From contig JAJBUG010000092.1 in NCBI GenBank assembly GCA_020860515.1, positions 1 through 34,515 on the forward strand: a stretch of DNA of 34,515 bases, in the 5' to 3' direction. The notes under the pieces are model-generated. The model made no database searches. It was not told the DNA's origin and saw nothing but the letters and a program-made list of their open reading frames with translations. This stretch comes from Bacteroidales bacterium (GTDB taxonomy: Bacteria; Bacteroidota; Bacteroidia; Bacteroidales; Muribaculaceae). The translations under genes and the position numbers were made by a program. Below are positions 1-6,834 of the stretch, one piece after another (the stretch's first letter is position 1; every line of letters starts with the position of its first letter).

Positions 1-110
1 TACAAATAGAAAATATTTGATTAATTTTGCCCTACCATTTTACAATTAATCTAAATTTTCAAGTAGTTCTACCTCAAGCTGGCTCACATTGCCAGCTCCA
101 AATATCCCCG

Positions 111-269
111 TTACTTGCGCTTTTCGATGATGTTGTTGCCTCGCCGCTTCAGTTCGCTAGCATCGGTGAGATTTACATCCAGCTCCGCCTTGATGATGTG
201 ATACAGCTTAGGTGTCACTGACCTTGGTATGCGGTTGAAAAATGGGAAATGATTGAGATAAAATATTCT
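111..269 (-). pseudogene. C-terminal remnant of a phage-like gene
   Basis: The minus strand is open for 52 codons between an in-frame TGA (270-272) and a TAA (111-113), with no ATG. The translation reads like real protein: it contains IPRSVTPKLYHIIKAELDV and ends in a basic stretch, SELKRRGNNIIEKRK. It resembles, from memory only, the C-terminus of small phage-like proteins that accompany the other genes of this first 4 kb. I take it as the 3' end of a gene whose 5' part was lost or put out of frame by the TGA. Function unknown. Confidence 0.45.
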
Positions 270-292
270 TCATTGACGAATATTTTAGTCCC

Positions 293-559
293 ATGTATTC
301 TTTTCCTAAAAAATTAAACATAGAGGAACTTATTGAAGAATTTTTTTGTAATTTTGCTCAAAAAACTTACAAAATGGAAAAAGAGAACCACATAGATGAC
401 ATACAGAAACAAATTGATTCCCTTTGTAATCAAAAGCTACAGCCAGAAACCGAGGCCAAAGTTCAAGGCCGACTCAGCCAGCTGACCCCCGAACAACAGG
501 AAATAGTGAAAGCCAAAGCGCTCCTGGAAGCTTACAAGGAAGTAATGGGCCTCAAATGA
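293..559 (+). CDS. hypothetical small coiled-coil protein
   Basis: An 88-residue frame, charged and helix-prone, rich in Glu, Gln and Lys, with no signal peptide or membrane segment. The second half (from about residue 28, MEKENHIDD) has coiled-coil-like spacing and an internal Met that could be the true start. It lies 43 bases upstream of the 177-residue gene on the same strand, so the two may be co-transcribed. I recognise no family. Position inside a patch of phage-like remnants suggests an accessory gene. A chance ORF is possible, but the low-complexity-free, charged composition argues mildly for coding. Confidence 0.4.
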   Translation: MYSFPKKLNIEELIEEFFCNFAQKTYKMEKENHIDDIQKQIDSLCNQKLQPETEAKVQGRLSQLTPEQQEIVKAKALLEAYKEVMGLK

Positions 560-602
560 ATCTCTCCCACCCAGTTTCAAAAACTATTATCTGTTATCGG
601 TT

Positions 603-1136
603 ATGACGTATCTAAAAGACCACAATCCTTCAACCCCTCTACCCAGAGCCTATATCCACTACGGAGGGGATTACGAGAAAATTCTCGGCCAAGCGATCGA
701 TCAATACTTCGAGCGCAAACGCCGGGAGAGGGGACTGCCACCAACTACTCTGACTACTTCTCCGAAGACTATAGATTTTACCCTTGACCCAGATTTCGCT
801 TCCGAGAAGGAGATAAAGACGACCAAAAAAAATTCCAATTCCTCGTCGAATCTCAGATTCAGGCTTCACAGTTCAGAGATGTTCGTGAGACTCCTTTTAG
901 ATTGGGAGTATATGGACTGGGTCAACAAGGGGATCGACCCCTCCCGTCCATTGAAGAGCTTCGACGAACTGATCGAAGAGTACTTGGAATACTACCATCG
1001 CACAGGGAAATCCCTCATTCTGGATCCTCCGACTACTTCTCGCAAAACTATCCGTTTTGATCTTGATTCCGAATTATCTTCAAAGGATGAAGTACTTCCT
1101 CAAAGCCGTCAAGTCCGCTCACCTGGCAAAAGGTGA
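603..1136 (+). CDS. hypothetical protein with an internal duplication
   Basis: A 177-residue hydrophilic protein of unknown function, with no signal peptide or membrane segment. Two similar blocks can be seen: about residues 31-72 (helix, then PPTTLTTSPKTIDFTLD and an acidic end) and about 121-164 (helix, then DPPTTSRKTIRFDLD and an acidic end). Each has the form of an amphipathic helix followed by a P-T-T-S-x-K-T-I-x-F-x-L-D motif, so the gene probably arose by an internal duplication. It follows the 88-residue gene on the same strand. No antisense frame in the region looks better. The C-terminus becomes basic (QSRQVRSPGKR), which could reflect read-through into non-native sequence after a disruption. 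Confidence 0.5.
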   Translation: MTYLKDHNPSTPLPRAYIHYGGDYEKILGQAIDQYFERKRRERGLPPTTLTTSPKTIDFTLDPDFASEKEIKTTKKNSNSSSNLRFRLHSSEMFVRLLLDWEYMDWVNKGIDPSRPLKSFDELIEEYLEYYHRTGKSLILDPPTTSRKTIRFDLDSELSSKDEVLPQSRQVRSPGKR

Positions 1137-1217
1137 AGTCCTCAGCAGAGGCGAGCAGATTCTGCGCCGTGAGGTTTTTGAAGAACCCCGTGGCGTTCCA
1201 ATCAGAGATGGGCTGTA

Positions 1218-1870
1218 TCATTTCTTGAGTTGGTGTTGGATTTGCTTGTATTCTCGCGCTTGTGCGTTAAGCTCGGTAAGAGCTCGCCAAGTGTCGAGCC
1301 TCAGTATCTGTGCCTCCTTGGTGATGTCGCCCTTGGTGATGTCGCGAATCTGGGAATCCATTCCCTCTTGCAGTTGGGAGTCGATCGAGCGCGGCCCCAA
1401 CATATTTCTGTTTTCTGAGGCCGCAGGCAGGAAGATGTCAGGAAATCGGTGTGAGAAGAATTCTTTGAAACAGGTCATCCAATAGAAAATGGAAATCCGC
1501 TAGGCGGTTTCCATTTTCGGATGGCCCTGGTACAGGACATCGGCCAGCTGGTCGAGCATCTCATCTGCCTGGGTGTGGAGATAACCTTGACATAGATTGT
1601 CGCAGATGAGATAAGTCTCGAACGGCACTCCCATCAGGTCGGCAGGCAGGGCCTTGGCCTTGCCTATGGCGCTCAGCCTCACTGGTACAGTGGGCAGGGC
1701 TGCTTGCATAGCACCTGCGTATTGTTCCAGAGGAGCAAGCAGGTAGCGGCAATTTCCGAGGCCGTCAGGTCGGAGGAAATGAGCAAGCACACGAGACTCA
1801 GCTGCTCGTCAGTGAGTTCGTGCCAGCCAGAGGGCACTTTGAAGTCAATATATAAATTTAGAGGGGTCAT
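1218..1870 (-). pseudogene. broken phage-like gene with a frameshift and an in-frame amber codon
   Basis: One ancestral protein is spread over three pieces on the minus strand. Piece 1 starts at 1870 (MTPLNLYIDFKVPSGWHEL) and runs about 55 residues. The reading then moves to another frame near 1700 and continues (PVRLSAIGKAKALPADLMG) to TAG at 1500-1502. The same frame goes straight on past the TAG (RISIFYWMTCFKEFF) and ends at 1218 with a helix, ITKGDITKEAQILRLDTWRA. The joined product would be about 210 residues. It resembles, from memory, a recurrent Bacteroidales prophage-type protein of unknown role. The simplest reading is decay by one frameshift and one nonsense mutation; amber read-through cannot explain the upstream frameshift. 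Confidence 0.6.
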
Positions 1871-1891
1871 CCCTTTGCGGTATGACCCTTC
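1859..1891 (-). other. hairpin covering the start codon of the broken gene
   Basis: The arms AGGGGTCAT (1860-1868) and ATGACCCTT (1882-1890) pair over 9 bases with one wobble. On the minus strand the ATG of the broken phage-like gene (1870-1868) lies in the downstream arm, so a folded transcript would occlude its start. It could also act as a weak terminator for the lipoprotein gene upstream, although no T-run follows. Confidence 0.35.
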
Positions 1892-1916
1892 TAATATGGG
1901 GGAAAAGACAATGTCC

Positions 1917-2324
1917 TTATTGTTTAGTAGCCTTCACATAGATAGATGAGTCGCTCCCATCCATAGTGATTTTTAGTGTAGCGGTCGAGCCTGAAAGGTC
2001 GATTATATCGTAAATCAGGTATGAAGAACCATCCACATATGTAGTCAGTTTGGAACCAACAAGCTTATAGGTACCACTACCATTACCGAAATAACCACTG
2101 CCAGAATATGTACCATCTGCTTTGAAAGTTGCAGTAGTTGTGGCATAGGGCCAATCGATGTAGGTAGAATTGTTTGAGGATGCCTGTGTGACTTTCCATG
2201 TACCAATAATGGCAGTGGCATACGAACTCTTGGGTTCGTCTTCGTCATCATCGCCGCAGGAAGTAAAACTTACACCCATCAGAACACACAGCATAACTGC
2301 AATCAGTGTCTGAAAGCGCAGCAT
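1917..2324 (-). CDS. surface lipoprotein with a lipocalin-like fold
   Basis: A 135-residue predicted lipoprotein. The N-terminus is a type II signal peptide with a lipobox (VSFTSC, acylated Cys at 23). The mature end CGDDDEDE is strongly acidic, the signature that in Bacteroidetes sends lipoproteins to the outer face of the outer membrane. The mature part contains GTWKVTQ followed by alternating beta-type segments (TATFKADGTYSGSG, TYKLVGSKL), which is the pattern of small Bacteroidales lipocalin-like lipoproteins. Ligand unknown. A promoter-like TACCTTTG lies 70 bases upstream. It is flanked by phage-like remnants but has no phage character itself. The lipoprotein call is firm, the fold is inference. 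Confidence 0.75.
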   Translation of the reverse strand: MLRFQTLIAVMLCVLMGVSFTSCGDDDEDEPKSSYATAIIGTWKVTQASSNNSTYIDWPYATTTATFKADGTYSGSGYFGNGSGTYKLVGSKLTTYVDGSSYLIYDIIDLSGSTATLKITMDGSDSSIYVKATKQ

Positions 2325-2393
2325 TTCAATTGTTTTTTTATCATTACACTATGATTTAGATTATATAACTTGGGGTATAGATTAATTTATATT

Positions 2394-2402
2394 GCAAAGG
2401 TA
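2394..2402 (-). promoter_or_regulatory. probable promoter -7 box for the lipoprotein gene
   Basis: The minus strand reads TACCTTTGC, matching the Bacteroidetes TAnnTTTG element, and would start transcription near 2388, giving a leader of about 64 nt. No TTTG is visible at the usual 19-20 base spacing. Confidence 0.45.
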
Positions 2403-2448
2403 CGTAAATTTTTCTATATATGTACACTTATGTTTCAAATAAAAGTAT

Positions 2449-2457
2449 TAAATTTGC
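2449..2457 (+). promoter_or_regulatory. probable promoter -7 box for the secreted 183-residue protein
   Basis: TAAATTTGC matches the Bacteroidetes TAnnTTTG element. Transcription would start near 2464, only about 13 nt before the ATG at 2477, which supports the internal start over the frame's first ATG at 2420, since that ATG lies upstream of this box. No good -33 box is seen. Confidence 0.45.
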
Positions 2458-2476
2458 AAAAATAATCCAAACCACT

Positions 2477-3028
2477 ATGAGAAAGTTAATACTAACATTC
2501 ATGATTTGTCTTGTAGGCTTATCAAGCTGGGGACAAAACTTGTTCTCACTTACAAAAGAGGGAACGTATGTTGCACAAGATGGGCAACCGTATGTGATAA
2601 TTGAAATACCCAATGAGGATGCACATTCAATTTACCAAAGCATCTTAGCTAACGCCCAAGTACTCTTGGTTAACCCCACTGACAAATTATATAGTACTCC
2701 TGACTATCAAGTTTCTTTCAATGTTAGAATGTTTACCTCAGGCACAAACTCATGGCCTGGAGGTTACTATGACGGTCTTGTAAGTTATGTTTTTAGAATC
2801 AAAGATGGGAAAGTTCAAGTATGGCCGCCAAGCATCCAAGGTGAATATGCAGAAAGAGGTTTAAGTAAAGATGATTATGTCAGACATGTACAAACAATGT
2901 TTGAAAAGATAGATGATCCCAAGGAAAAAAATCCGGATAAATGGTCAAATTATAAACAAGGAACTGAGGACTATATAAATAATGTAATCAATTATATATT
3001 ATATGGTTGGAGCCAATATGATTGGTAA
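2477..3028 (+). CDS. small secreted protein, DUF4468-like (tentative)
   Basis: A 183-residue protein starting at the ATG of MRKLILTFMICLVGLSSWGQ, a clear Sec signal peptide with cleavage likely after SWG or GQN. The frame extends 19 codons further upstream, but those residues do not suit a signal peptide and precede the promoter-like box at 2449. The mature part has a VIIEIPNEDAHSIYQSI segment followed by strand-rich sequence, reminiscent of the periplasmic DUF4468/TBP-like proteins of Bacteroidetes; this match is by impression. No lipobox, no membrane helix. Its stop codon lies inside the large inverted repeat shared with the converging gene on the other strand. Lower GC than the genes to the left, suggesting separate acquisition. 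Confidence 0.6.
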   Translation: MRKLILTFMICLVGLSSWGQNLFSLTKEGTYVAQDGQPYVIIEIPNEDAHSIYQSILANAQVLLVNPTDKLYSTPDYQVSFNVRMFTSGTNSWPGGYYDGLVSYVFRIKDGKVQVWPPSIQGEYAERGLSKDDYVRHVQTMFEKIDDPKEKNPDKWSNYKQGTEDYINNVINYILYGWSQYDW

Positions 3029-3098
3029 TTAATCTTGTAATAAAATAGAAAGAGGTGAAGCAAGCTTCACCTCTTTCTATTTTATTACAAGATTAATT
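3027..3098. repeat. 72-bp perfect inverted repeat (35-bp arms, 2-base loop)
   Basis: Bases 3027-3061 are the exact reverse complement of 3064-3098, separated by AA. The repeat spans the stop codons of both converging genes (TAA at 3026-3028 on plus, TAA at 3085-3087 on minus) and would act as a bidirectional terminator. Arms this long without a mismatch are unusual for a terminator and point to a recent inverted duplication or a hairpin-forming recombination event. The last residues of the 77-residue minus-strand protein are encoded inside it. Confidence 0.9.
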
Positions 3099-3318
3099 CG
3101 AGGCCGTTGATGGAGAAGATGGAAACGTCTCGGATGCGGCGCATCTCGTCTGAGGACAGCAATTTTACATTGCGACATTCTACGTAGCAATTGTATCGGA
3201 GCGAAACGGCGTTTGTCAGGTACATGATTGAGCCGTTGACTTTCCATGCACTGATGTCAATAGGGTCGCCGCTGTTGAGCATCTGCCGTGCGGTGGAGAT
3301 GTGTACTGAACGTGCCAT
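3085..3318 (-). CDS. phage-like hypothetical protein (77 aa)
   Basis: A 77-residue protein beginning MARSVHISTARQML, mixed alpha/beta, no signal or membrane segment. It has a conserved-looking C-terminal part, KLLSSDEMRRIRDVSIFSING. From memory it resembles small proteins that recur next to the neighbouring phage-like gene in Bacteroidales genomes, with no assigned role. Its ATG overlaps the upstream gene's TAA by one base (TAATG), so the two are translationally coupled and belong to one unit. The final codons fall inside the perfect inverted repeat, so the original C-terminus may have been altered when that repeat formed. Confidence 0.6.
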   Translation of the reverse strand: MARSVHISTARQMLNSGDPIDISAWKVNGSIMYLTNAVSLRYNCYVECRNVKLLSSDEMRRIRDVSIFSINGLELIL

Positions 3319-3851
3319 TAGCTGAATGAGTAGTTGTAGTGGTTGGTGAATATGCCGGGCGAAGATGACAAGCGTACCAATGGGCGGTTGTCGGCGTAAC
3401 GCCAGGCGAACTTGACGATGTTGGGTTTCTCATCGGAATCCGACACCTCAAATGTGATATCAGTTATTAGCACAGGGAGCAGACTGTATGGGTCTGTCTC
3501 GCTGAAATCATTAGGCACGAGCCTCATAGTGTCGTGCGATGAAAAGAGCTGGTCGAGCCACACGGCCTCGTCAGAGGTGAGGTTGGCAGACTGCACCTCG
3601 TAGGACTTGGCGACGCGCTGGTTGTGGTGCTGGGACTTGTGCCCAAGCACGAACAGCGATCTCTCCACTTCGGTCTTGATGGTGGTAGTATGAGGGAAAT
3701 TGGCGATTTCCCAGACGTTGAACAGGTTGCGGAAATAGAGATTGTAAATCATAACAACCACCGAATCGTAGTTGGTGGTGATGGCGCAGTCCTTGTAGAG
3801 CGAGAAAGTCAGCTGCGTGGCATCTGGCTTTGATACAAATTTGCTCGACAT
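3318..3851 (-). CDS. phage-like hypothetical protein (177 aa)
   Basis: A 177-residue soluble protein starting MSSKFVSKPDATQLTFSLYK. It is rich in aromatic and beta-type segments (IYNLYFRNLFNVWEIANFP, NIVKFAWRYADNRPLVRLS), as in phage structural or tail-associated proteins, but I cannot name a family. It is coupled by a stop-start overlap to the 77-residue gene downstream. A terminator hairpin precedes it at 3926-3947, so this pair has its own start of transcription or relies on read-through. Its ATG sits in the middle of a ten-base palindrome, CGACATGTCG. Together with the fragments at 111-269 and 1218-1870 it suggests remains of one prophage-like block. Confidence 0.6.
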   Translation of the reverse strand: MSSKFVSKPDATQLTFSLYKDCAITTNYDSVVVMIYNLYFRNLFNVWEIANFPHTTTIKTEVERSLFVLGHKSQHHNQRVAKSYEVQSANLTSDEAVWLDQLFSSHDTMRLVPNDFSETDPYSLLPVLITDITFEVSDSDEKPNIVKFAWRYADNRPLVRLSSSPGIFTNHYNYSFS

Positions 3852-3925
3852 GTCGGGAAGATTTGCAGCAAAGATAGTGAGCGGTAGCGAAATAGAAAAA
3901 GACAGGAGCGAAGTGACAGCAGAAA

Positions 3926-3947
3926 AGGGCTATCGGCTGATAGCCCT
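3926..3947 (-). terminator. terminator after the 66-residue gene
   Basis: On the minus strand AGGGCTATC and GATAGCCCT form a 9-bp stem with a 4-base loop, followed directly by TTTTC. It begins 22 bases after the stop of the gene at 3969-4169. Confidence 0.7.
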
Positions 3948-3968
3948 CTGAGTATCTTAGGCTGGGGA

Positions 3969-4169
3969 TTAGGCGTAAACTCCCACAATCATAGTGTAGT
4001 CGGCGTTGTCCACCAGGCTTGCTGCCATTGCCTGGGCCTGCTCGGCGTTGTTGGCTTCAACATCCACAATTTCGCTGTCGCCATCGTAGGTGATGACTTC
4101 CACTTGATATACGCAAGGTTCGTTGACTGCGGGAGCGAAGAAGTTTGAGTTGGTAAATGCTGCTGTCAT
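3969..4169 (-). CDS. small phage-like hypothetical protein (66 aa)
   Basis: A 66-residue protein starting MTAAFTNSNFFAPAV, with a compact core CVYQVEVITYDGDSEIVDVE followed by a helix AEQAQAMAASLVD. The layout (two strands, an acidic turn, then an Ala-rich helix) looks like a small ubiquitin- or ferredoxin-sized fold. It recalls short proteins with a YQV-EDAEG-type core found beside prophage-like genes in Bacteroidales, but I know no function. No signal peptide. It has its own terminator 22 bases downstream and a long untranslated stretch upstream (4170-4535). Probably part of the same remnant block as the genes at 3085-3851. Confidence 0.55.
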   Translation of the reverse strand: MTAAFTNSNFFAPAVNEPCVYQVEVITYDGDSEIVDVEANNAEQAQAMAASLVDNADYTMIVGVYA

Positions 4170-4535
4170 GATTTTGAAGTTTTTGATTGTTAATATTTTT
4201 GCGCCGGGGCGTGGTGATTTTTACGAACAAAGCACATATAGCGGCATCAGAAATTGGTTGAAGTCGGCAGAAGCCGGGCTGGCCATAAACAAGGGCAAGC
4301 ATGGCGGAGAATGTCGCAAACCTCTTATGATGTGTTTTGCCTCCCCTGCATCAGTGGCAGAGAGGGCAAGCCGAGGGGCCTCGGTGGAATGGAGCAGGTG
4401 CCTATTAGAAAAGCCATCGAATCCGAATGGTTCCGATGGCTTGCGTTAGGGATATATGCCTGTAAAGGTCGAGACCTCAGGCTTGATGAGCGGCAGCGAG
4501 CTTAGCACGGCGATGGGGTAGCCCGGCGCAACGCC
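4170..4535. other. intergenic region without a credible gene
   Basis: About 366 bases between the 66-residue gene and the frameshifted gene at 4536. Short open frames on both strands overlap each other without codon preference, and I see none that I would call a gene. It holds the terminator-like hairpin at 4411-4442 and a GC-rich imperfect inverted repeat around 4516-4543. The 3' part would be a leader for the gene at 4169. Confidence 0.5.
4411..4442 (-). terminator. probable terminator of the gene at 4536-5511
   Basis: On the minus strand AAGCCATCG and CGATGGCTT form a stem, extended by two A-T pairs past one bulged G, followed by TTTTC. It lies about 90 bases after the stop of the frameshifted gene, the nearest upstream minus-strand gene. 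Confidence 0.5.
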
Positions 4536-5511
4536 CTACAATGGTTCTTTAGACAAATCAAACAACGAAGGGGCATTATAGGTTGCAGCCTTTTGTTTAC
4601 GTATCCTCTCACTTTTAGTTTCAGATGGAGGATTTTCATCAATGCCGATATCATGAACGGCAACTACTTCAAAACCACTAACTTTGGTTTCTCCTTCTTG
4701 ATTTACTGCGGTACATATGTTAAGGTCACATATAATATAGGTTCCTCCAGTAAATACAACTTCACCTTCAACAACTGACTTCTTGAATTCAATATCAGTC
4801 ATTGTAAAATAAATGGTATCACCATTGTAAATACCAGACCACTTATTCTTACGCCTTAATAGCACAGGGGCGATGATATCAATTCTGACATTCTGGCGAA
4901 AAGTTTCATCTTCTAGATAGTCTTTAATAATAAACTTATCGAATGAATGGCGCGGTATATTAACCTCACCTCTATCTGGGTTTCCGGCTGAGGAGGAAAA
5001 ACCAATCTGTGCAATTCGCAAATCCTTCTGTGCCGCAACATAGAAATTTGAAACTTTTCTTTTGAGTTTGTTCTGAACAGAGGTTTGAGCATGTTCTATA
5101 GAGTCTTGACGTAACTCACGAATATCTTTCTCTAACTGAAGACGTTCCTTTTCTTCCTTGAGATTGTGGATATAGGAGCCATCCTTAAGGTATTCGATTG
5201 CATAGTCAATGATGTTGTCAAATGTTTTCTCGACAGGGTGTATAAAAATTGCCATAGACAATGCTAAAATCCATTCGATCTTAATATGTTTGCCATCTTT
5301 ACTGGTAAGTTTAAGCCTGTCCCAAAGACTTCCCCCCCTCAAGAGGACCAACATTAATCTCTATATCGGCTTTGATTAAAGTGGAGACTTCTTGAATGAC
5401 ACTTAGAATTTGGTTCTCACACCTATTAAAAGTATAGGCATCCATAAACTGCCCACTATCCATGAATTGATAGTGGATGTTTAGGTATGATGAAAATATG
5501 GAGTTTGGCAT
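4536..5511 (-). pseudogene. uncharacterised defence-island protein, split by a one-base frameshift in a G7 run
   Basis: Two overlapping frames join into one protein. The first starts at 5511 (MPNSIFSSYLN) and goes out of frame at a run of seven G on the minus strand (5332-5338). The second carries on to 4536. With six G the junction would read LEGGSLWDRLKL and give one 324-residue product. The protein has an N-terminal part, a hydrophobic stretch ILALSMAIFIHPVEK (about residues 81-95), a long charged coiled-coil helix (HNLKEEKERLQLEKDIRELR), then a beta-rich domain ending in a basic tail. I do not recognise a named family. It lies 132 bases downstream of the restriction-modification operon on the same strand. 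The break may be real decay, slippage-based switching or a sequencing error. Confidence 0.65.
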
Positions 5512-5643
5512 TGTAGATGGTCAAATGAAATTAGAGGTTTGCTGTTTTTTATATCAAAATCTCTGGTGGCTTTAATCGTTTATAATTGTTAACCATTATA
5601 AAGTTTCACCAAAGGATGAGTTATATTTAGTGAACAATATATA

Positions 5644-6834
5644 TTAGACCAAAGAAACGAATTCTGACAGTGGACACAAGCTGGCGATATATGTAGACTT
5701 GCTGCGTTTTAGGTGAGGATCACGGCTGATTTTGAATTCTTTTAGAGGATCAAAATGGAGCACTACATAATAAGGGGCATGCTCTGCCTGAAAGCCATAT
5801 TGCTTGAGAGTGTCTGCAGTCCATATCTGGAACTGACCCTTTTTGAGCAACTTGAACATTTGAGGTTGCTCACCATTGGTGTGCAAGAGTACATATTGTA
5901 AACGCTCAAATCCTGGCTTAACAAGGAGGGAACCCTTAGAATCGCCCGCACGAAGATAACAAATGCCCTTTTCAATCATAAGTTCTCGCAATGACTGACG
6001 AGCGTGATTAACTATAACCATCGGCTCCTCTTCTTGAATACTTATTTTAGTGAGGTAGCGATCACGGATGGCAGAATCTTCAATTTCTTGGCGTCGAGCT
6101 ATACATTTTTGAATAAAGTCATTCTCTCTCTCCATTCCAATAAAATTGCGTCCTATCAAATTAGCTGCAATGCCTGTTGTTCCACTACCAGTGAAAGGAT
6201 CAAACACCGTTTCGCCTGGACGAGTATTAGACAAAATTGCTCGGTAAAGCAATCGCAAAGGTTTTTGAGTTGGGTGTTTGCCAAAATGCTTCTCCCATGT
6301 TTCAACGGTTGGTATACTCCACACATCAGGCATGCGCTTACCCGAATTAAGTGCGGTCATTGCCTCATTGTTGAAATAGTGAGGGATGCTCTTAGATTTA
6401 CGCGCCCAAATGATGTACTCAGCAGAGAAATTGAAGTGTGCGTCAGAAAGTGTAAGAGGAGCATTAGGTTTCTGCCATACTATTATGTTAAGTATTTTGT
6501 AACCGAGAGTAGTTAAGCATCGCTCGACCGACGAGATATTATGATATGTACCAGTTACCCAAATGCAACCGCCGTCCTTAAGGACATTGCGGCACAAACC
6601 GAGCCAATGCATATTGAACTCATCAACTTCGGCTGTAGAGCGTTGCCTGTCCCAATCCCCTTTGTCGAAACATTTAACTTTGCCGTTTTCGCGCCATGTA
6701 AAACCTTTAGATAAGAAATAAGGAGGATCGGCAAAAATCATATCGACTTTTGTCGTAAACTCCTTTAACAATTCCAAGGTGTCACCTTGGTATAGCGTGA
6801 AGTCTGCATTTGAGGATTGATAGGTAGGATTCAT
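5644..6834 (-). CDS. beta-class DNA methyltransferase, DpnA/MboC-like, with C-terminal extension
   Basis: A 396-residue SAM-dependent DNA methyltransferase. The catalytic motif DPPY (36-39) precedes the SAM-binding motif FDPFTGSGTTG (211-221), the order that defines the beta class. The surroundings (DPPYFLSKG, then CFDKGDWD and TGTYHNI) resemble the DpnA/M2.MboI group, which methylates adenine in GATC; specificity here is inference. Those enzymes are about 270 residues; here residues from about 255 form an extra domain of about 140 residues with no motif I know (RAGDSKGSLLVKPGFERLQ, HAPYYVVLHFDP). The start overlaps the stop of the endonuclease gene (ATGA), so the two are translationally coupled. 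It is the last gene of the four-gene modification-restriction operon. Confidence 0.88.
   Translation of the reverse strand: MNPTYQSSNADFTLYQGDTLELLKEFTTKVDMIFADPPYFLSKGFTWRENGKVKCFDKGDWDRQRSTAEVDEFNMHWLGLCRNVLKDGGCIWVTGTYHNISSVERCLTTLGYKILNIIVWQKPNAPLTLSDAHFNFSAEYIIWARKSKSIPHYFNNEAMTALNSGKRMPDVWSIPTVETWEKHFGKHPTQKPLRLLYRAILSNTRPGETVFDPFTGSGTTGIAANLIGRNFIGMERENDFIQKCIARRQEIEDSAIRDRYLTKISIQEEEPMVIVNHARQSLRELMIEKGICYLRAGDSKGSLLVKPGFERLQYVLLHTNGEQPQMFKLLKKGQFQIWTADTLKQYGFQAEHAPYYVVLHFDPLKEFKISRDPHLKRSKSTYIASLCPLSEFVSLV

Noticed and set aside
1057..1485. 142-codon plus frame
   Set aside because: Overlaps the broken minus-strand gene, whose translation is much more protein-like.
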